Below are positions 8,806-18,414 of a DNA stretch of 64,000 nt, in pieces (within the stretch, counting starts at the first letter, position 1; each line of letters starts with the position of its first letter). The stretch is from Tautonia sociabilis (lineage in GTDB: Bacteria; Planctomycetota; Planctomycetia; Isosphaerales; Isosphaeraceae), in NCBI RefSeq assembly GCF_003977685.1, contig NZ_RYZH01000011.1, forward strand, positions 62,001 to 126,000, in the 5' to 3' direction. The notes beneath the pieces are model-generated. The model had not been told where the DNA came from. It ran no database searches and worked only from the letters and a program-made list of their open reading frames with translations. The position numbers and the translations under genes are program-made.

Positions 8806-9870
8806 ATGGCGACCTGGCAGATCGCAGTCATCCTGGTGAAGATTTTCCTCATCGTGGGGCTCTTTCAGGGTGCAGTCGCATATATGATCTTGCTCGAGCG
8901 CAAGATCGCCGCCTGGGCCCAGGACCGGATCGGCCCGAACCGCTGCGGACCGCTCGGGTTGCTTCAGCCGCTGGCCGACGGCGCCAAGATGCTGCTGAAA
9001 GAGGACGTGATCCCCGGCTACGTGAACAAGCCCCTCTACATTCTCGCCCCGGCCATCGCCATCGTGATGGCCACGATCGGCTTCGCCGTCGTCCCGTTCG
9101 GCCCCGCCGGCCTCGACGCGCCGACGGTCAACGGCAATCCGATCCACTTCCAGATCGCCCCGAATGTGGATATCGGCATCCTCTACGTGTTCGCCATCGG
9201 CAGCCTCGCCGTCTATGCGGTGATTCTCGGCGGCTATGCGTCGAACAACAAGTACTCGTTCCTCGGGGGCTTGCGCAACAGCGCCCAGATCATCAGCTAC
9301 GAGATCCCGCTCGGTCTCTCGGTCCTCGGCATGGTGATGCTGGCGCGGTCGCTCGAGTTGAACGACGTGATGAGCTGGCAGGACCGCAACGGGCTTGGAC
9401 CCATCCCCGCCTGGGGGGTCTTCGTCCAGCCGCTGGCCTTCCTCATCTTCCTGGTCAGCGCCTTCGCCGAGACCAACCGCCTGCCGTTCGACCTGGCCGA
9501 GGCCGAGCAGGAGCTCGTCGGCGGCTTCCACACCGAGTACTCGGCGATGAAGTTCGGCATGTTCTTCCTCGGCGAGTACCTGCACGTGATCACGGTCAGC
9601 TTCCTCACCGTGATCCTCTTCTTCGGCGGCTGGGACGCCCCGTTCCTGGGGGTTGAGGACACCAGCTGGATCGCCGCCGTGCTCAAGGTCGGGGTGATCT
9701 TCTTCAAGGTCACCTTGATGGTCATCTTCATCATGTGGATCCGCTGGACCCTGCCTCGGTTCCGCTACGATCAGTTGATGAACCTGGCCTGGAAGGCGCT
9801 CATCCCACTGGCCCTGCTCAACCTTGTCGTGACAATGGTCCTGATCCAGCTCTTCCGGGGGGTCGGCTGA
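8806..9870 (+). CDS. nuoH: NADH-quinone oxidoreductase subunit H
   Basis: Membrane subunit at the junction between arms, forming the entrance to the quinone site. The 354-residue product has about eight membrane segments and the signatures ERKIAAWAQDRIGPNRCGPLGLLQPLADGAK and FAETNRLPFDLAEAEQELVGGFHTEYS with its conserved acidic residues. Length is normal. It is 90 bases after nuoG and 64 bases before nuoI. Confidence 0.96.
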   Translation: MATWQIAVILVKIFLIVGLFQGAVAYMILLERKIAAWAQDRIGPNRCGPLGLLQPLADGAKMLLKEDVIPGYVNKPLYILAPAIAIVMATIGFAVVPFGPAGLDAPTVNGNPIHFQIAPNVDIGILYVFAIGSLAVYAVILGGYASNNKYSFLGGLRNSAQIISYEIPLGLSVLGMVMLARSLELNDVMSWQDRNGLGPIPAWGVFVQPLAFLIFLVSAFAETNRLPFDLAEAEQELVGGFHTEYSAMKFGMFFLGEYLHVITVSFLTVILFFGGWDAPFLGVEDTSWIAAVLKVGVIFFKVTLMVIFIMWIRWTLPRFRYDQLMNLAWKALIPLALLNLVVTMVLIQLFRGVG

Positions 9871-9934
9871 CCCGATCGGCCCGACAGACCGAGCGCCGAG
9901 TCCCAAACCAACCGATCCCGGAGGACCGCCCGCC

Positions 9935-10564
9935 GTGAAACCCGACGACCCGAATCTCAAGCGCGTCGAGCCGCCGAAGCTCACCCTGCTGGAGAAGACC
10001 TACCTGCCCCAGATCCTGGGCGGCCTGGCCGTCACCGGCCGGCACATCCTGGGGTCGGCCATCGGGGGCAAGGCCGTCACCGTGCAGTACCCCGAGGAAC
10101 AGCACGTCCCCACGGCCAACTACCGCGGCGTCCACCGCCTGAACAAGGACGAGCAGGGCCGCGTCAAGTGCGTGGCCTGCATGCTCTGCGCCACCGCCTG
10201 CCCGGCCCACTGCATCGACATCGTGGGGGCGACCGCCCCGGAAGACTGGCCCGACCGCGAGAAATACCCCGAGAGCTTCGTCATCGACGAACTCCGCTGC
10301 ATTTACTGCGGCATGTGCGAAGAGGCCTGCCCGGTCGACGCCATCGAGCTGACCGGCCTCTACGACATCACCGGGCTGAGCCGAGAGGAGCTGATCTACG
10401 ACAAGGCCAAGCTCCTTTCGGTCTTCGACATGACCAAGGACGCCGAGCCGATGAAGACCGGCAATCCCCCCGCGTCCCTCCCCGTCCCCACCTCGCCGCT
10501 CGACCCCGAAGGCCCGGGCCCCCGGACGACCGTGCCGGCCGCCCAGCTGCCGTCAAGGAGCTGA
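9935..10564 (+). CDS. nuoI: NADH-quinone oxidoreductase subunit I
   Basis: Ferredoxin-like subunit carrying clusters N6a and N6b. Both [4Fe-4S] motifs are complete: CVACMLCATACP and CIYCGMCEEACPVDAIEL. The N-terminal amphipathic stretch (KTYLPQILGGLAVTGRHIL) anchors the subunit to the membrane arm. Start is GTG, preceded by GGAGG at about 8 bases. A Pro-rich tail of roughly 30 residues (NPPASLPVPTSPLDPEGPGP) extends past the normal end. Only 4 bases separate its stop from nuoJ. Confidence 0.95.
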   Translation: MKPDDPNLKRVEPPKLTLLEKTYLPQILGGLAVTGRHILGSAIGGKAVTVQYPEEQHVPTANYRGVHRLNKDEQGRVKCVACMLCATACPAHCIDIVGATAPEDWPDREKYPESFVIDELRCIYCGMCEEACPVDAIELTGLYDITGLSREELIYDKAKLLSVFDMTKDAEPMKTGNPPASLPVPTSPLDPEGPGPRTTVPAAQLPSRS

Positions 10565-10568
10565 TCCC

Positions 10569-11444
10569 GTGACGCTGCTCGACTCGCGAGACCTCGCCCT
10601 CATCGCCGCGATCGTCGCGCTCGGCTGGGTCGGGATCTGGCTCCTGCTCCCCCACCGTCACGGCGGCGTGAAGACCGCTCGGGCCTATCGCGTCGGCGCC
10701 TTGCTGTCGGCAATCGCCGTCCTGCTGGTCCTCCCCTACCTGACGCCGCCGGGTGACTTGCTCGCCCGCCTTTTCTTCTACAGCTTCAGCCTGCTGGCGC
10801 TGCTCGGCGCGGTGCTGATGATCACCGCACGGAACCCGGTGAACTCAGCGCTCTGGTTCGCGGTTGTCGTGCTCTCCAGTTCAGGCCTGTTCCTGCTGGC
10901 CGGGGCCCAGTTCCTCGCGGCGGGAACGGTGATCGTCTACGCCGGAGCGATCATCGTCACCTTCCTCTTCGTGATCATGCTCGCCCAGTCGCACGGCCAG
11001 GCGATCTACGACCGCAGCGCCCGACGGCCGCTGGCGGCCTCGCTGACCGGGATGCTCTTGCTCGGCGCGTTGATCTCCGCGATCATCGCCCCCGGTGCGA
11101 CTCGAAAGGACGGGGACCCGGCTCCGATCTACTCCGTCGGAGCGATCGCCGACCAACCGCCCGCCGATGGCCCGATCGCCGCCGTCACCGCCCAGGCCCT
11201 GACCGAAACCTCCCGGCTCCCCCGTCCTCTCGAACAGGGCGAGACGCCGGCCCACGTCGCCGGTCTGGGGGCGACACTCTTCACCGACCACCTGCTGACG
11301 GTCCAGGTCGTCGGCCTGCTGCTCTTCGTCGCCCTGATCGGAGCCGTGGCGATCGCCACCCCGAAGGCCCCGATCCGGCCCGATCGCTCGACCGCCTCCT
11401 CCTCTCCAGGCTCGGCGACGACCAACCCCGGCGGCGTCTCCTGA
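10569..11444 (+). CDS. nuoJ: NADH-quinone oxidoreductase subunit J
   Basis: Membrane-arm subunit of complex I. The 291-residue GTG-start product has five hydrophobic helices; the third contains the family motif VIVYAGAIIVTFLFVIMLAQ, the site of the pi-bulge that gates proton transfer. It is considerably longer than E. coli NuoJ (about 184 residues). The extra length is a leading hydrophobic segment and a polar loop of about 60 residues before the last helix (LTVQVVGLLLFVALIGAVAIA), plus a Ser/Thr-rich tail. Confidence 0.92.
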   Translation: MTLLDSRDLALIAAIVALGWVGIWLLLPHRHGGVKTARAYRVGALLSAIAVLLVLPYLTPPGDLLARLFFYSFSLLALLGAVLMITARNPVNSALWFAVVVLSSSGLFLLAGAQFLAAGTVIVYAGAIIVTFLFVIMLAQSHGQAIYDRSARRPLAASLTGMLLLGALISAIIAPGATRKDGDPAPIYSVGAIADQPPADGPIAAVTAQALTETSRLPRPLEQGETPAHVAGLGATLFTDHLLTVQVVGLLLFVALIGAVAIATPKAPIRPDRSTASSSPGSATTNPGGVS

Positions 11445-11526
11445 GCAGTTCCCGGCCGAACGATCCGACCTCCTGGCTCGACCTGACCGCGTCCGAGGGG
11501 ACCATCCCACCGAGGCCCATCGACCC

Positions 11527-11988
11527 ATGACCGACCCATCGTTCCCGTTCGAGTACCTCTCGAACTATCTGATCATCGGCGCGGCGCTGATGGCCCTCGG
11601 CATGCTTGGGTTCCTCTCGCGCCGGAACCTGATCGTCATGTTCCTCTCGGCCGAAATGATGCTCCAGGGCGTCGCCCTGACGCTCGTCGGCTTCAGCCGG
11701 TATCACGGCAACTGGACCGGCCAGGTGTTCACGATCGTCATGCTGACGGTCGCCGCCAGCGAGGCGGCCCTGGCCCTGGCCCTGATCCTGGTGCTGTTCC
11801 ACCGGATCCGGTCCCTCGACGTGACCCTCTGGCAGGATCTCCGCGAGACGGGACTGCCGGAGTCGGTCGACACCTCCGGGGCCGAGCCCTACGAGCCGGT
11901 CCCCGGCCCCGAGAGCTATCCCCACCTCACCCCCTCCGGCGTGGAACCGCCGCACCCCCGCCAGCCCTGGGAGCAACGCCGTGGCTGA
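11527..11988 (+). CDS. nuoK: NADH-quinone oxidoreductase subunit K, with C-terminal extension
   Basis: Small antiporter-related membrane subunit with three helices and the two conserved membrane glutamates, seen in LSAEMMLQG and ASEAALALAL. The canonical protein is about 100 residues; here 153, because a hydrophilic Pro/Glu-rich tail of roughly 50 residues follows the last helix (DLRETGLPESVDTSGAEPYE onward). The tail is predicted on the cytoplasmic or periplasmic face only by topology. The stop overlaps the nuoL start by 8 bases. Confidence 0.93.
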   Translation: MTDPSFPFEYLSNYLIIGAALMALGMLGFLSRRNLIVMFLSAEMMLQGVALTLVGFSRYHGNWTGQVFTIVMLTVAASEAALALALILVLFHRIRSLDVTLWQDLRETGLPESVDTSGAEPYEPVPGPESYPHLTPSGVEPPHPRQPWEQRRG

Positions 11989-14218
11989 GTCGCTGATCCG
12001 CAACGTCTGGCTGATCCCGCTGCTGCCCCTGCTGGGCGGGCTCATCGCCATCCTCGGCGGCCGGCGGCTGAACGGTTGGAACCACATCCCCGTCGTCGCC
12101 GGAATCGGCCTGTCCTTCCTGCTCTCGGCGATCATCCTCCTGGGCATGGAAGGGGCTCACGAGACGGAGGCCTACTCCTGGATCGGGATCGCGCCGACCT
12201 CCTCGGCCGCCGACCCGTCCTCGGGGCCGAACGGCTGGTCGCTCGTCGTCCCGGTCGAGTTCCGGGTCGACGGCCTGACGATCATGATGCTCACCATGGT
12301 CACCTTCGTCGCCGCCCTGGTCGCCGTGTTCGCGGCGGGGTACATGGTCGGCGATCCGGGCTATCCCCGCTTCTTCTTCGTCTTCGGCCTGTTCGTCTTC
12401 TCGATGACCGGCCTCGTCTCGTCAAGTAATTTTCTGCTCACCTATGCCTTCTGGGAAGGTGTGGGCGTGTGCAGCTACCTGCTCATCGGCTTCTGGTACG
12501 CGAAGCCGGCGGCGGCGGAGGCGGCCAAGAAGGCGTTCCTGGTGAACCGGGTGGGCGACTTCGGCTTCGCCATCGCCCTGTTTCTCCTCTGGACCTACGC
12601 CCCGAACCACGACCTGAGCTACGCGAACATCCTGACCATCGAGACTCGAGACGCGCTGGCGAACACCGAGTTGCTGTTCGGTCAGTCGGCCCTCTTCTGG
12701 ATCGTGGCCCTGCTCTTCTGGGGGGCGACGGCCAAGAGCGCCCAGATTCCGCTCTACGTCTGGCTTCCCGACGCGATGGAGGGCCCGACCCCCGTCTCGG
12801 CCCTCATCCACGCCGCGACGATGGTCACCGCCGGCGTCTACCTGCTCGCCCGAACGAGCCTGCTGCTGGCCGCCGAGCCGGCCCTGCAGATGGTCGTCGC
12901 GGTCATCGGCTGCGCCACCGCGCTGCTCGCGGCCCTGATCGCCCTGACCCAGACCGACCTGAAGCGAGTGCTCGCGTACTCGACGGTAAGCCAGATCGGC
13001 TTCATGTTCATGGGGATTGGGGCCGGCGTGGGGCACATCGCCCAGTTCGCGATCATCGGGGCGCTGTTCCACCTGTTCACGCACGCGTTCTTCAAGGCCC
13101 TGCTGTTCCTCGGCTCCGGCTCGGTGATGCACGCGATGGGAGGCGTCATCGACATGAGGCGCTTCAGCGGCCTGCGCCACCGGATGCCGTACACCTGCTG
13201 GACCTTCGCCATTGGCGCCCTCGCCCTCTGCGGCCTTCCCCCCTTCGCCGGGTTCTGGAGCAAGGACGAGATCCTCGCCTCGCTGAAGGCGGCCGGACAC
13301 GACGAGCATGTTGCCAGCGGCGGCGTCTACACCGGCATCTACTGGGTCGCCACGTTCACGGCACTCCTGACCGCCTTCTACACCGGCCGGGCGTTCTTCC
13401 TGACCTTCTTCGGCCCGGAGAAACTCCCCAGCCCGGACGACCCTGAGGCCCTTGGCGCCGACGATCACCACGGTGCCCACGCCTCGTCCGATCACGCGGC
13501 TCTCGGCGTCGATACCCCGGCCCCCGATTCTCCCGAGCTCTCCCGGTACGAGGCGGCGATGGGCTCCCACCGGCCCGAGGTGGGCTCGCACGCTCCCGGA
13601 GCCTCGGCAACACCCCACGAACCGGCCTCGCACGGCCACGGGCACGATGACGGTCATCACGGCCACGACTCCCACTTCGGGCACGAGTCCCCGCCGATCA
13701 TGACGGTCCCGCTCATGGTCCTGGCCGCCGGGGCGGTTCTCGTCGGCATCCTGTTCGGGCCGCCCACCCACTGGTTCGGCCACCTGATCGAGGAGACTCC
13801 CTCCTTCGAGCTGCTCGGGCACGGCGAGCACGCCTTCGACTGGGGAACCGCCGTCTCCGGTACCCTCGCCGGCCTCATCGGCCTGGGCCTGGCCGCCCTG
13901 ATGTACGCCCGTCGGACCGAGATCCCCGCCAGGATTTCCGCCCTGGTCCCTCCTCTGGCGAAGGCGTCCTGGAACAAATTCTATGTCGACGAGATCTACG
14001 CCTTGCTCATCGTAACGCCGACCCGGCTGGTGGCCACGGCCTGCCGGTACTTCGACGTCTACGTGGTCGACGGCCTCGTCCGGCTGGTCGCCTTCGTGCC
14101 GAGGCTCATCGGCGGCGATGCCCTGCGACCGATTCAGAACGGCTTGATCCAGTCGTATGCCGTGATGACCGCGATGGGGGTCGCCCTGCTGCTGATCGTC
14201 CTGATGTTCGTCGGCTGA
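11981..14218 (+). CDS. nuoL: NADH-quinone oxidoreductase subunit L
   Basis: Distal antiporter-like proton-pumping subunit. The 745-residue GTG-start product has the Mrp-type core including FWEGVGVCSYLLIGFWY, AKSAQIPLYVWLPDAMEGPTPVSALIHAATMVTAGVYL and the lysine and histidine residues of the proton channel, and ends in the lateral-helix region. Unusual is an insertion of about 90 residues between the last core helices (about residues 487-575), extremely rich in His, Asp and Gly (for example HGHGHDDGHHGHDSHFGH). This region looks soluble and may bind metal. The gene is translationally coupled to nuoK. Confidence 0.95.
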   Translation: MAESLIRNVWLIPLLPLLGGLIAILGGRRLNGWNHIPVVAGIGLSFLLSAIILLGMEGAHETEAYSWIGIAPTSSAADPSSGPNGWSLVVPVEFRVDGLTIMMLTMVTFVAALVAVFAAGYMVGDPGYPRFFFVFGLFVFSMTGLVSSSNFLLTYAFWEGVGVCSYLLIGFWYAKPAAAEAAKKAFLVNRVGDFGFAIALFLLWTYAPNHDLSYANILTIETRDALANTELLFGQSALFWIVALLFWGATAKSAQIPLYVWLPDAMEGPTPVSALIHAATMVTAGVYLLARTSLLLAAEPALQMVVAVIGCATALLAALIALTQTDLKRVLAYSTVSQIGFMFMGIGAGVGHIAQFAIIGALFHLFTHAFFKALLFLGSGSVMHAMGGVIDMRRFSGLRHRMPYTCWTFAIGALALCGLPPFAGFWSKDEILASLKAAGHDEHVASGGVYTGIYWVATFTALLTAFYTGRAFFLTFFGPEKLPSPDDPEALGADDHHGAHASSDHAALGVDTPAPDSPELSRYEAAMGSHRPEVGSHAPGASATPHEPASHGHGHDDGHHGHDSHFGHESPPIMTVPLMVLAAGAVLVGILFGPPTHWFGHLIEETPSFELLGHGEHAFDWGTAVSGTLAGLIGLGLAALMYARRTEIPARISALVPPLAKASWNKFYVDEIYALLIVTPTRLVATACRYFDVYVVDGLVRLVAFVPRLIGGDALRPIQNGLIQSYAVMTAMGVALLLIVLMFVG

Positions 14219-14285
14219 CGATGGCGATCGCCCCCGCCCCGGCCCCCCACCCCCGATCCGATCCCGAGGTGACAAGGATCCCGAG

Positions 14286-15998
14286 ATGGCGACGCTCCTG
14301 GTGGTGACGGTCCTGCTTCCCCTGCTCGGCGGCCTCGCGCTGCTGCTGGCGCCGAAGCTCGACCACAAGGCGGCCCGATGGGTCGCGCTGGCGACGACCC
14401 TCGCCACGCTGGCCTTCTCGCTGGTCCTCGTCGGCGCGTTCCAGGTCGGCGATGCCTCGGCCCAGTTCGCCTTCGAAGGGGCCGACGGCCATGCCGGCCT
14501 GCCCTGGGTGGCCGTCGGCTCGGGGCCGGGCATCCGCTTCGCCCTCGGGCTCGACGGCGTGGCCCTCTCGCTCTTCGCCCTGACGAGCCTGCTGTTGGTG
14601 ACCTCGGTCTTCTGCTCCTGGTCCTCGATCACCGAGCGGGCCCCGACCTACTACGCCCTCCTGCTCTTCCTGGAGACAGGATTGCTCGGGCTGTTCGCCA
14701 GCCTCGACGTGGTTCTCTTCTACATCTTCTTCGAATTCACACTGATTCCCCTGTTCTTCCTTGTCGGCCTATACGGAGGGCCGGAGCGCCGCCGAGCGTC
14801 GATCACGTTTTTCCTCTACACCCTGGCGGGGAGCCTGCTGACGCTGCTTGGGGTGATCGCCCTGATCGTCGTCCACTACCGCTTCTCGACGCCCCAGGTT
14901 CTGACCTTCTCGATCCCGGAGCTGACCGAGGGGCTCTCCCGGATCACGTCGGCCGACTGGGCGTTCACCAGGCCGTTGGCCGACTCGTTCTCCCTCTCGC
15001 AATTTCTCCTCCAGCCGCAGGTGTTCATCTTCCTGCTGCTGTTCGCCGGGTTCGCGATCAAGGTGCCGCTCTTCCCGTTCCACACCTGGCTCCCGCTGGC
15101 GCACGTGGAGGCCCCGACGGCGGGCTCGGTGCTGCTGGCCGGCGTGCTGCTGAAGGTCGGCGGCTACGGGTTCTTGCGTTTCAATCTGGCGATGACCCCG
15201 ATGGGGACCGCGGTGCTCGCCCCGATGCTCGTCGCGATCTCGGTCATCGGCATCATCTACGGGGCCCTGACGGCCCTGGCCCAGACGGACGTGAAGCGGC
15301 TGGTCGCCTACAGCTCGGTCAGTCACATGGGGTTCATCGCACTGGGCCTGTTCTCGATGACCCTGGTGAGCGTCGACGGCGCCGTGCTTCAGATGATCAA
15401 CCACGGCCTGACGACCGGCGCCCTGTTCGCCTGTGTCGGCGTTCTGTATGAGCGTTACCACACGAGGGAGATGGATCGGATGGGAGGCATCTGGAAGCGG
15501 TTGCCGCTGTTCGCCTTCTTCCTGATCCTGGCGTCGATGGGATCGGCCGCCGTTCCAGGCCTCAACGGCTTCGTTGGTGAATTTCCGATCCTCGCCGGCA
15601 GCTTCTCCCGCTTCCCGAGGGCGACGGTGGTGGCCGCCATCGGCATCATCCTTGGTGCCTACTACCTCTTCCTGATGCTTCAGAAGGTGATCTTCGGCCC
15701 GCTCCGCGAGCCGGGAGGCGAGGGCCACGGCCACGGCCACGACGACTCGGCCGGGGTCCCTCCGGTCCAGTGGTACGAGATCGCCGGGCTGGCCCCGCTG
15801 CTCGCCCTGATCGTGATCATCGGCCTCTATCCGAAGCCGTTCTACGACCGGATCACCCCGTCGGTGGAGTCGATCGTCGCCCGGTTCCCGGCGGAAGGGG
15901 CCGGGATGTCGACCGAGCCGAACCAGACCGTCTCGGCCCCGGGCGAGGACTCGCCCCGGGCCCTTCTCGCCCGATCGGCGCAGGTGACCGCCCCATGA
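14286..15998 (+). CDS. nuoM: NADH-quinone oxidoreductase subunit M
   Basis: Second antiporter-like proton-pumping subunit. The 570-residue product carries FYIFFEFTLIPLFFLVGLYGG, with the channel glutamate, and FAIKVPLFPFHTWLPLAHVEAPTAGSVLLAGVLLKVGGYG with the conserved lysine. A short His/Gly cluster (GEGHGHGHDD, about residues 479-488) precedes the last helix and echoes the larger one in NuoL. Its stop overlaps the nuoN start as ATGA. Confidence 0.96.
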   Translation: MATLLVVTVLLPLLGGLALLLAPKLDHKAARWVALATTLATLAFSLVLVGAFQVGDASAQFAFEGADGHAGLPWVAVGSGPGIRFALGLDGVALSLFALTSLLLVTSVFCSWSSITERAPTYYALLLFLETGLLGLFASLDVVLFYIFFEFTLIPLFFLVGLYGGPERRRASITFFLYTLAGSLLTLLGVIALIVVHYRFSTPQVLTFSIPELTEGLSRITSADWAFTRPLADSFSLSQFLLQPQVFIFLLLFAGFAIKVPLFPFHTWLPLAHVEAPTAGSVLLAGVLLKVGGYGFLRFNLAMTPMGTAVLAPMLVAISVIGIIYGALTALAQTDVKRLVAYSSVSHMGFIALGLFSMTLVSVDGAVLQMINHGLTTGALFACVGVLYERYHTREMDRMGGIWKRLPLFAFFLILASMGSAAVPGLNGFVGEFPILAGSFSRFPRATVVAAIGIILGAYYLFLMLQKVIFGPLREPGGEGHGHGHDDSAGVPPVQWYEIAGLAPLLALIVIIGLYPKPFYDRITPSVESIVARFPAEGAGMSTEPNQTVSAPGEDSPRALLARSAQVTAP

Positions 15999-17632
15999 TT
16001 CCCGACCAATCGGAAACGCTCTCCCGGACGATCCTCGTCCTGCTGCCGGAGATCGTCCTCGCCCTGTCCGCCGCGGCGATCATGGTCGCCGGGCCCTTCT
16101 TCCGGCGAGGGCGATCCCTCTGGGCGGGCCTGTCCGCCGCGGCGATCGGGGCCTCCTTGCTCGCCCTGCTTGCCGTCTCCGGATCGGGGACCGATGCCTT
16201 CGCCTACGGCTCGGTCGCGCTCAACGACGCCCTCTCGGTCTACGGCCGGTTCGCCTTCCTCATCACCGGGCTGATCCTGCTCGGCCTGGCACACAACCAG
16301 GTGGGCGACGACCGGGCCGCCGAGTTCTTCGGCGCCCTGCTGTTCGTCATCTCGGGTGCGATGCTCGTCTGCGCCGCCAACGAGTTGATCTTTCTCTTCG
16401 TCGGCCTCGAACTGGTGAGCATCCCGACCTACCTCCTCCTCTACCTTCCCCGGAGGAACCGCACGACGCAGGAGGCGACGACGAAGTACTTCTTCCTGAG
16501 CGTCTTCTCTTCGGCGCTCTTGCTCTTTGGATTCGCGTATCTCTACGGGTTGACCGGTGTCTCGAACCTCAAGGCCCTGGCCTTCCTGATGGGGGGTGGA
16601 GGCGAGGTGATCACGACCGGCACGGCGGCGATCGGCTCGATCGCGGTTGTGTTCGTGACCGCGGGGCTCGGCTTCCGGGTGGCGGCGGTGCCGTTCCACT
16701 TCTATGCGCCCGACGTCTACCAGGGGGCCCCAACGGTCATCACTGCCCTGCTCGCCTGGATCCCCAAGGGGATCGGGTTCGTGGCGATGATCCGGGTGCT
16801 GACCTCGGTGGTCAGCGTCGGCGAGCCGATGCTGTCGGAGCGGGCCGTCTTCCTCGCCTGGCTCATCGCCGCGGCGACCCTGATCCTGGGGAACACCGTG
16901 GCCCTGGTTCAGACGAACCTGAAGCGGCTGTTCGCCTACTCGTCGATCGCCCACGCGGGGTACCTGATGGTCGGCGTCGCGGCGGCCTTCGCCCGGGTCG
17001 AAGACCCGGCGAACCTCGGCCCGTATTCCGGGGCCGAGGGGATCGTCTTCTACCTGGCGGCCTACGCGCTAATGACCCTCGGCGCCTTCGGCGTGATCCT
17101 CTACCTGGAGGGCTCCGGCGAGCGAGCGGAGACGATCGACGACCTCTCCGGTCTGTCCCGGACCCGGCCCCTGCTGAGCCTGGCCATGGCCCTCTGTCTG
17201 TTCAGCCTGGCCGGCGTGCCGCCACTGGCCGGGTTCTGGGGGAAGTTCTTCATCTTCGCGTCGGCCTGGACCGCCGAGCCGATCCAGGGGATCCCGTCGC
17301 TGCAGCTGCTCGCGGTCATTGGCGTCATCAACGCGGCGATTGGGGCGTACTACTACCTCCGGATCGTCGCGGCGATCTACTACGGGACGCCGGCCAGGTC
17401 GCCAGCGGCCGAATCCCGATCGGCAGCAGGCTGGCCGACTGCGATGGCGGTGGGGACCTGCGCCGTGCTGAGCCTGATCCTGGGCCTGATCCCGGGCCCC
17501 TTGCAATCGGCCAGCAGGCGGGCCGCTGTGGCGGCCATCGGCCAGCCTGCTCCCGGCACTTCTGGGCCTGAAGGCGAGGACGAGACCGAGACGGATGACG
17601 TGGCCCTCGTCCGACCGCGTCCGGTCCGATGA
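15995..17632 (+). CDS. nuoN: NADH-quinone oxidoreductase subunit N
   Basis: Third antiporter-like proton-pumping subunit and last gene of the operon. The 545-residue product shows FLFVGLELVSIPTYLLLYLPRRN and FRVAAVPFHFYAPDVYQGAPTVITALLAWIPK, signatures of NuoN with the channel Glu and Lys. The in-frame region upstream belongs to nuoM in another frame; ATG overlapping the nuoM stop (ATGA) is the start. An Asp/Glu-rich tail of about 35 residues follows the last helix. Confidence 0.95.
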   Translation: MIPDQSETLSRTILVLLPEIVLALSAAAIMVAGPFFRRGRSLWAGLSAAAIGASLLALLAVSGSGTDAFAYGSVALNDALSVYGRFAFLITGLILLGLAHNQVGDDRAAEFFGALLFVISGAMLVCAANELIFLFVGLELVSIPTYLLLYLPRRNRTTQEATTKYFFLSVFSSALLLFGFAYLYGLTGVSNLKALAFLMGGGGEVITTGTAAIGSIAVVFVTAGLGFRVAAVPFHFYAPDVYQGAPTVITALLAWIPKGIGFVAMIRVLTSVVSVGEPMLSERAVFLAWLIAAATLILGNTVALVQTNLKRLFAYSSIAHAGYLMVGVAAAFARVEDPANLGPYSGAEGIVFYLAAYALMTLGAFGVILYLEGSGERAETIDDLSGLSRTRPLLSLAMALCLFSLAGVPPLAGFWGKFFIFASAWTAEPIQGIPSLQLLAVIGVINAAIGAYYYLRIVAAIYYGTPARSPAAESRSAAGWPTAMAVGTCAVLSLILGLIPGPLQSASRRAAVAAIGQPAPGTSGPEGEDETETDDVALVRPRPVR

Positions 17633-17648
17633 CCCCGCCGAACCGGCG

Positions 17649-17679
17649 TCGGGCGAGCGAGTTACCGTCGCTCGCCCGA
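17649..17679. terminator. Hairpin between convergent nuoN and sigma-factor genes
   Basis: Arms TCGGGCGAGCGA and TCGCTCGCCCGA pair over 12 bases with no mismatch, around a 7-base loop GTTACCG. It lies 16 bases after the nuoN stop and 32 bases past the stop of the convergent sigma-factor gene, so it could end transcription from both sides. There is no T-run on either side, as is common in very GC-rich genomes. Confidence 0.6.
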
Positions 17680-17711
17680 TCGCCATTCGGGGAGGCTCCG
17701 CCGGGGATCGC

Positions 17712-18338
17712 TCAGCCAAGCTGGGCCTTCATCCGGCGGCTCAGTTCATGCAACGCACGAGACATGAGGCGACGGGTCGATTCCTCGGATCGACCCATGA
17801 TGCGGGCGATCTCCTCATAGGAGAGACCACGCCTGCATCGAAGGTTGATGACCTGCCGATAATGGTCCTTCAGGCTGAGGATGGTTCGTTCGAGCGCCTC
17901 GGCCGTCTCCCGATGGATGAGAATGGTGCTGGGGGAGGGGCCCGGGTCGGGGATGGAGGGGGCCTGGTCGACGGAGCGGTGCTCGAGCGGACGTTCGCGG
18001 TAGTGGTTGCGGCGCTGGGTCCGATACTTGCGGCTCATGTTGCGGATGTTTCGGGTCAGCACCGTTTTCAGCCAGGCCCGCATCTCGCGTTCGGTCCGTC
18101 CGTGGAAGCCGTCGAGGTCACGCTGGGCCTCGACGATGGTTTCCTGGACGATGTCGGAGGGGGCCTCTCGGGGGTTGATGGCGGAATCGACCTCCTGATT
18201 GGCAATCGAGAGCATCGTGCGACGGAAGAGTTGCACGACGAGCCAGCGTGCCTCTTCCGAACCGTTCCGCGCCTCCCTGAGCAAGAACTGGAACCGGGAT
18301 TCTGGAGCGGGCGAGGGGAGGGGGGCCATCAGCGACAT
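17712..18338 (-). CDS. ECF-type RNA polymerase sigma factor, planctomycete type
   Basis: Extracytoplasmic-function sigma factor of 208 residues. Region 2 covers about residues 20-105 (RWLVVQLFRRTMLSIANQEV through MRAWLKTVLTRNIRNMSRKYR), with a basic end typical of the planctomycete family. Region 4 is the helix-turn-helix near the C-terminus (ILSLKDHYRQVINLRCRRGLSYEEIARIMGRS). GGAG stands about 6 bases before the ATG. No anti-sigma factor gene is adjacent; the upstream neighbour on the same strand is the RsmB-like gene, 76 bases away. Targets cannot be read from the sequence. Confidence 0.88.
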   Translation of the reverse strand: MSLMAPLPSPAPESRFQFLLREARNGSEEARWLVVQLFRRTMLSIANQEVDSAINPREAPSDIVQETIVEAQRDLDGFHGRTEREMRAWLKTVLTRNIRNMSRKYRTQRRNHYRERPLEHRSVDQAPSIPDPGPSPSTILIHRETAEALERTILSLKDHYRQVINLRCRRGLSYEEIARIMGRSEESTRRLMSRALHELSRRMKAQLG

Positions 18339-18414
18339 GGAATCGCTCCGCTAGGCTTCGCGGGTATCGTCCCCCCCGTCATGGGGGCGGTCGCGCCTGG
18401 TGTCCTGAACAACA

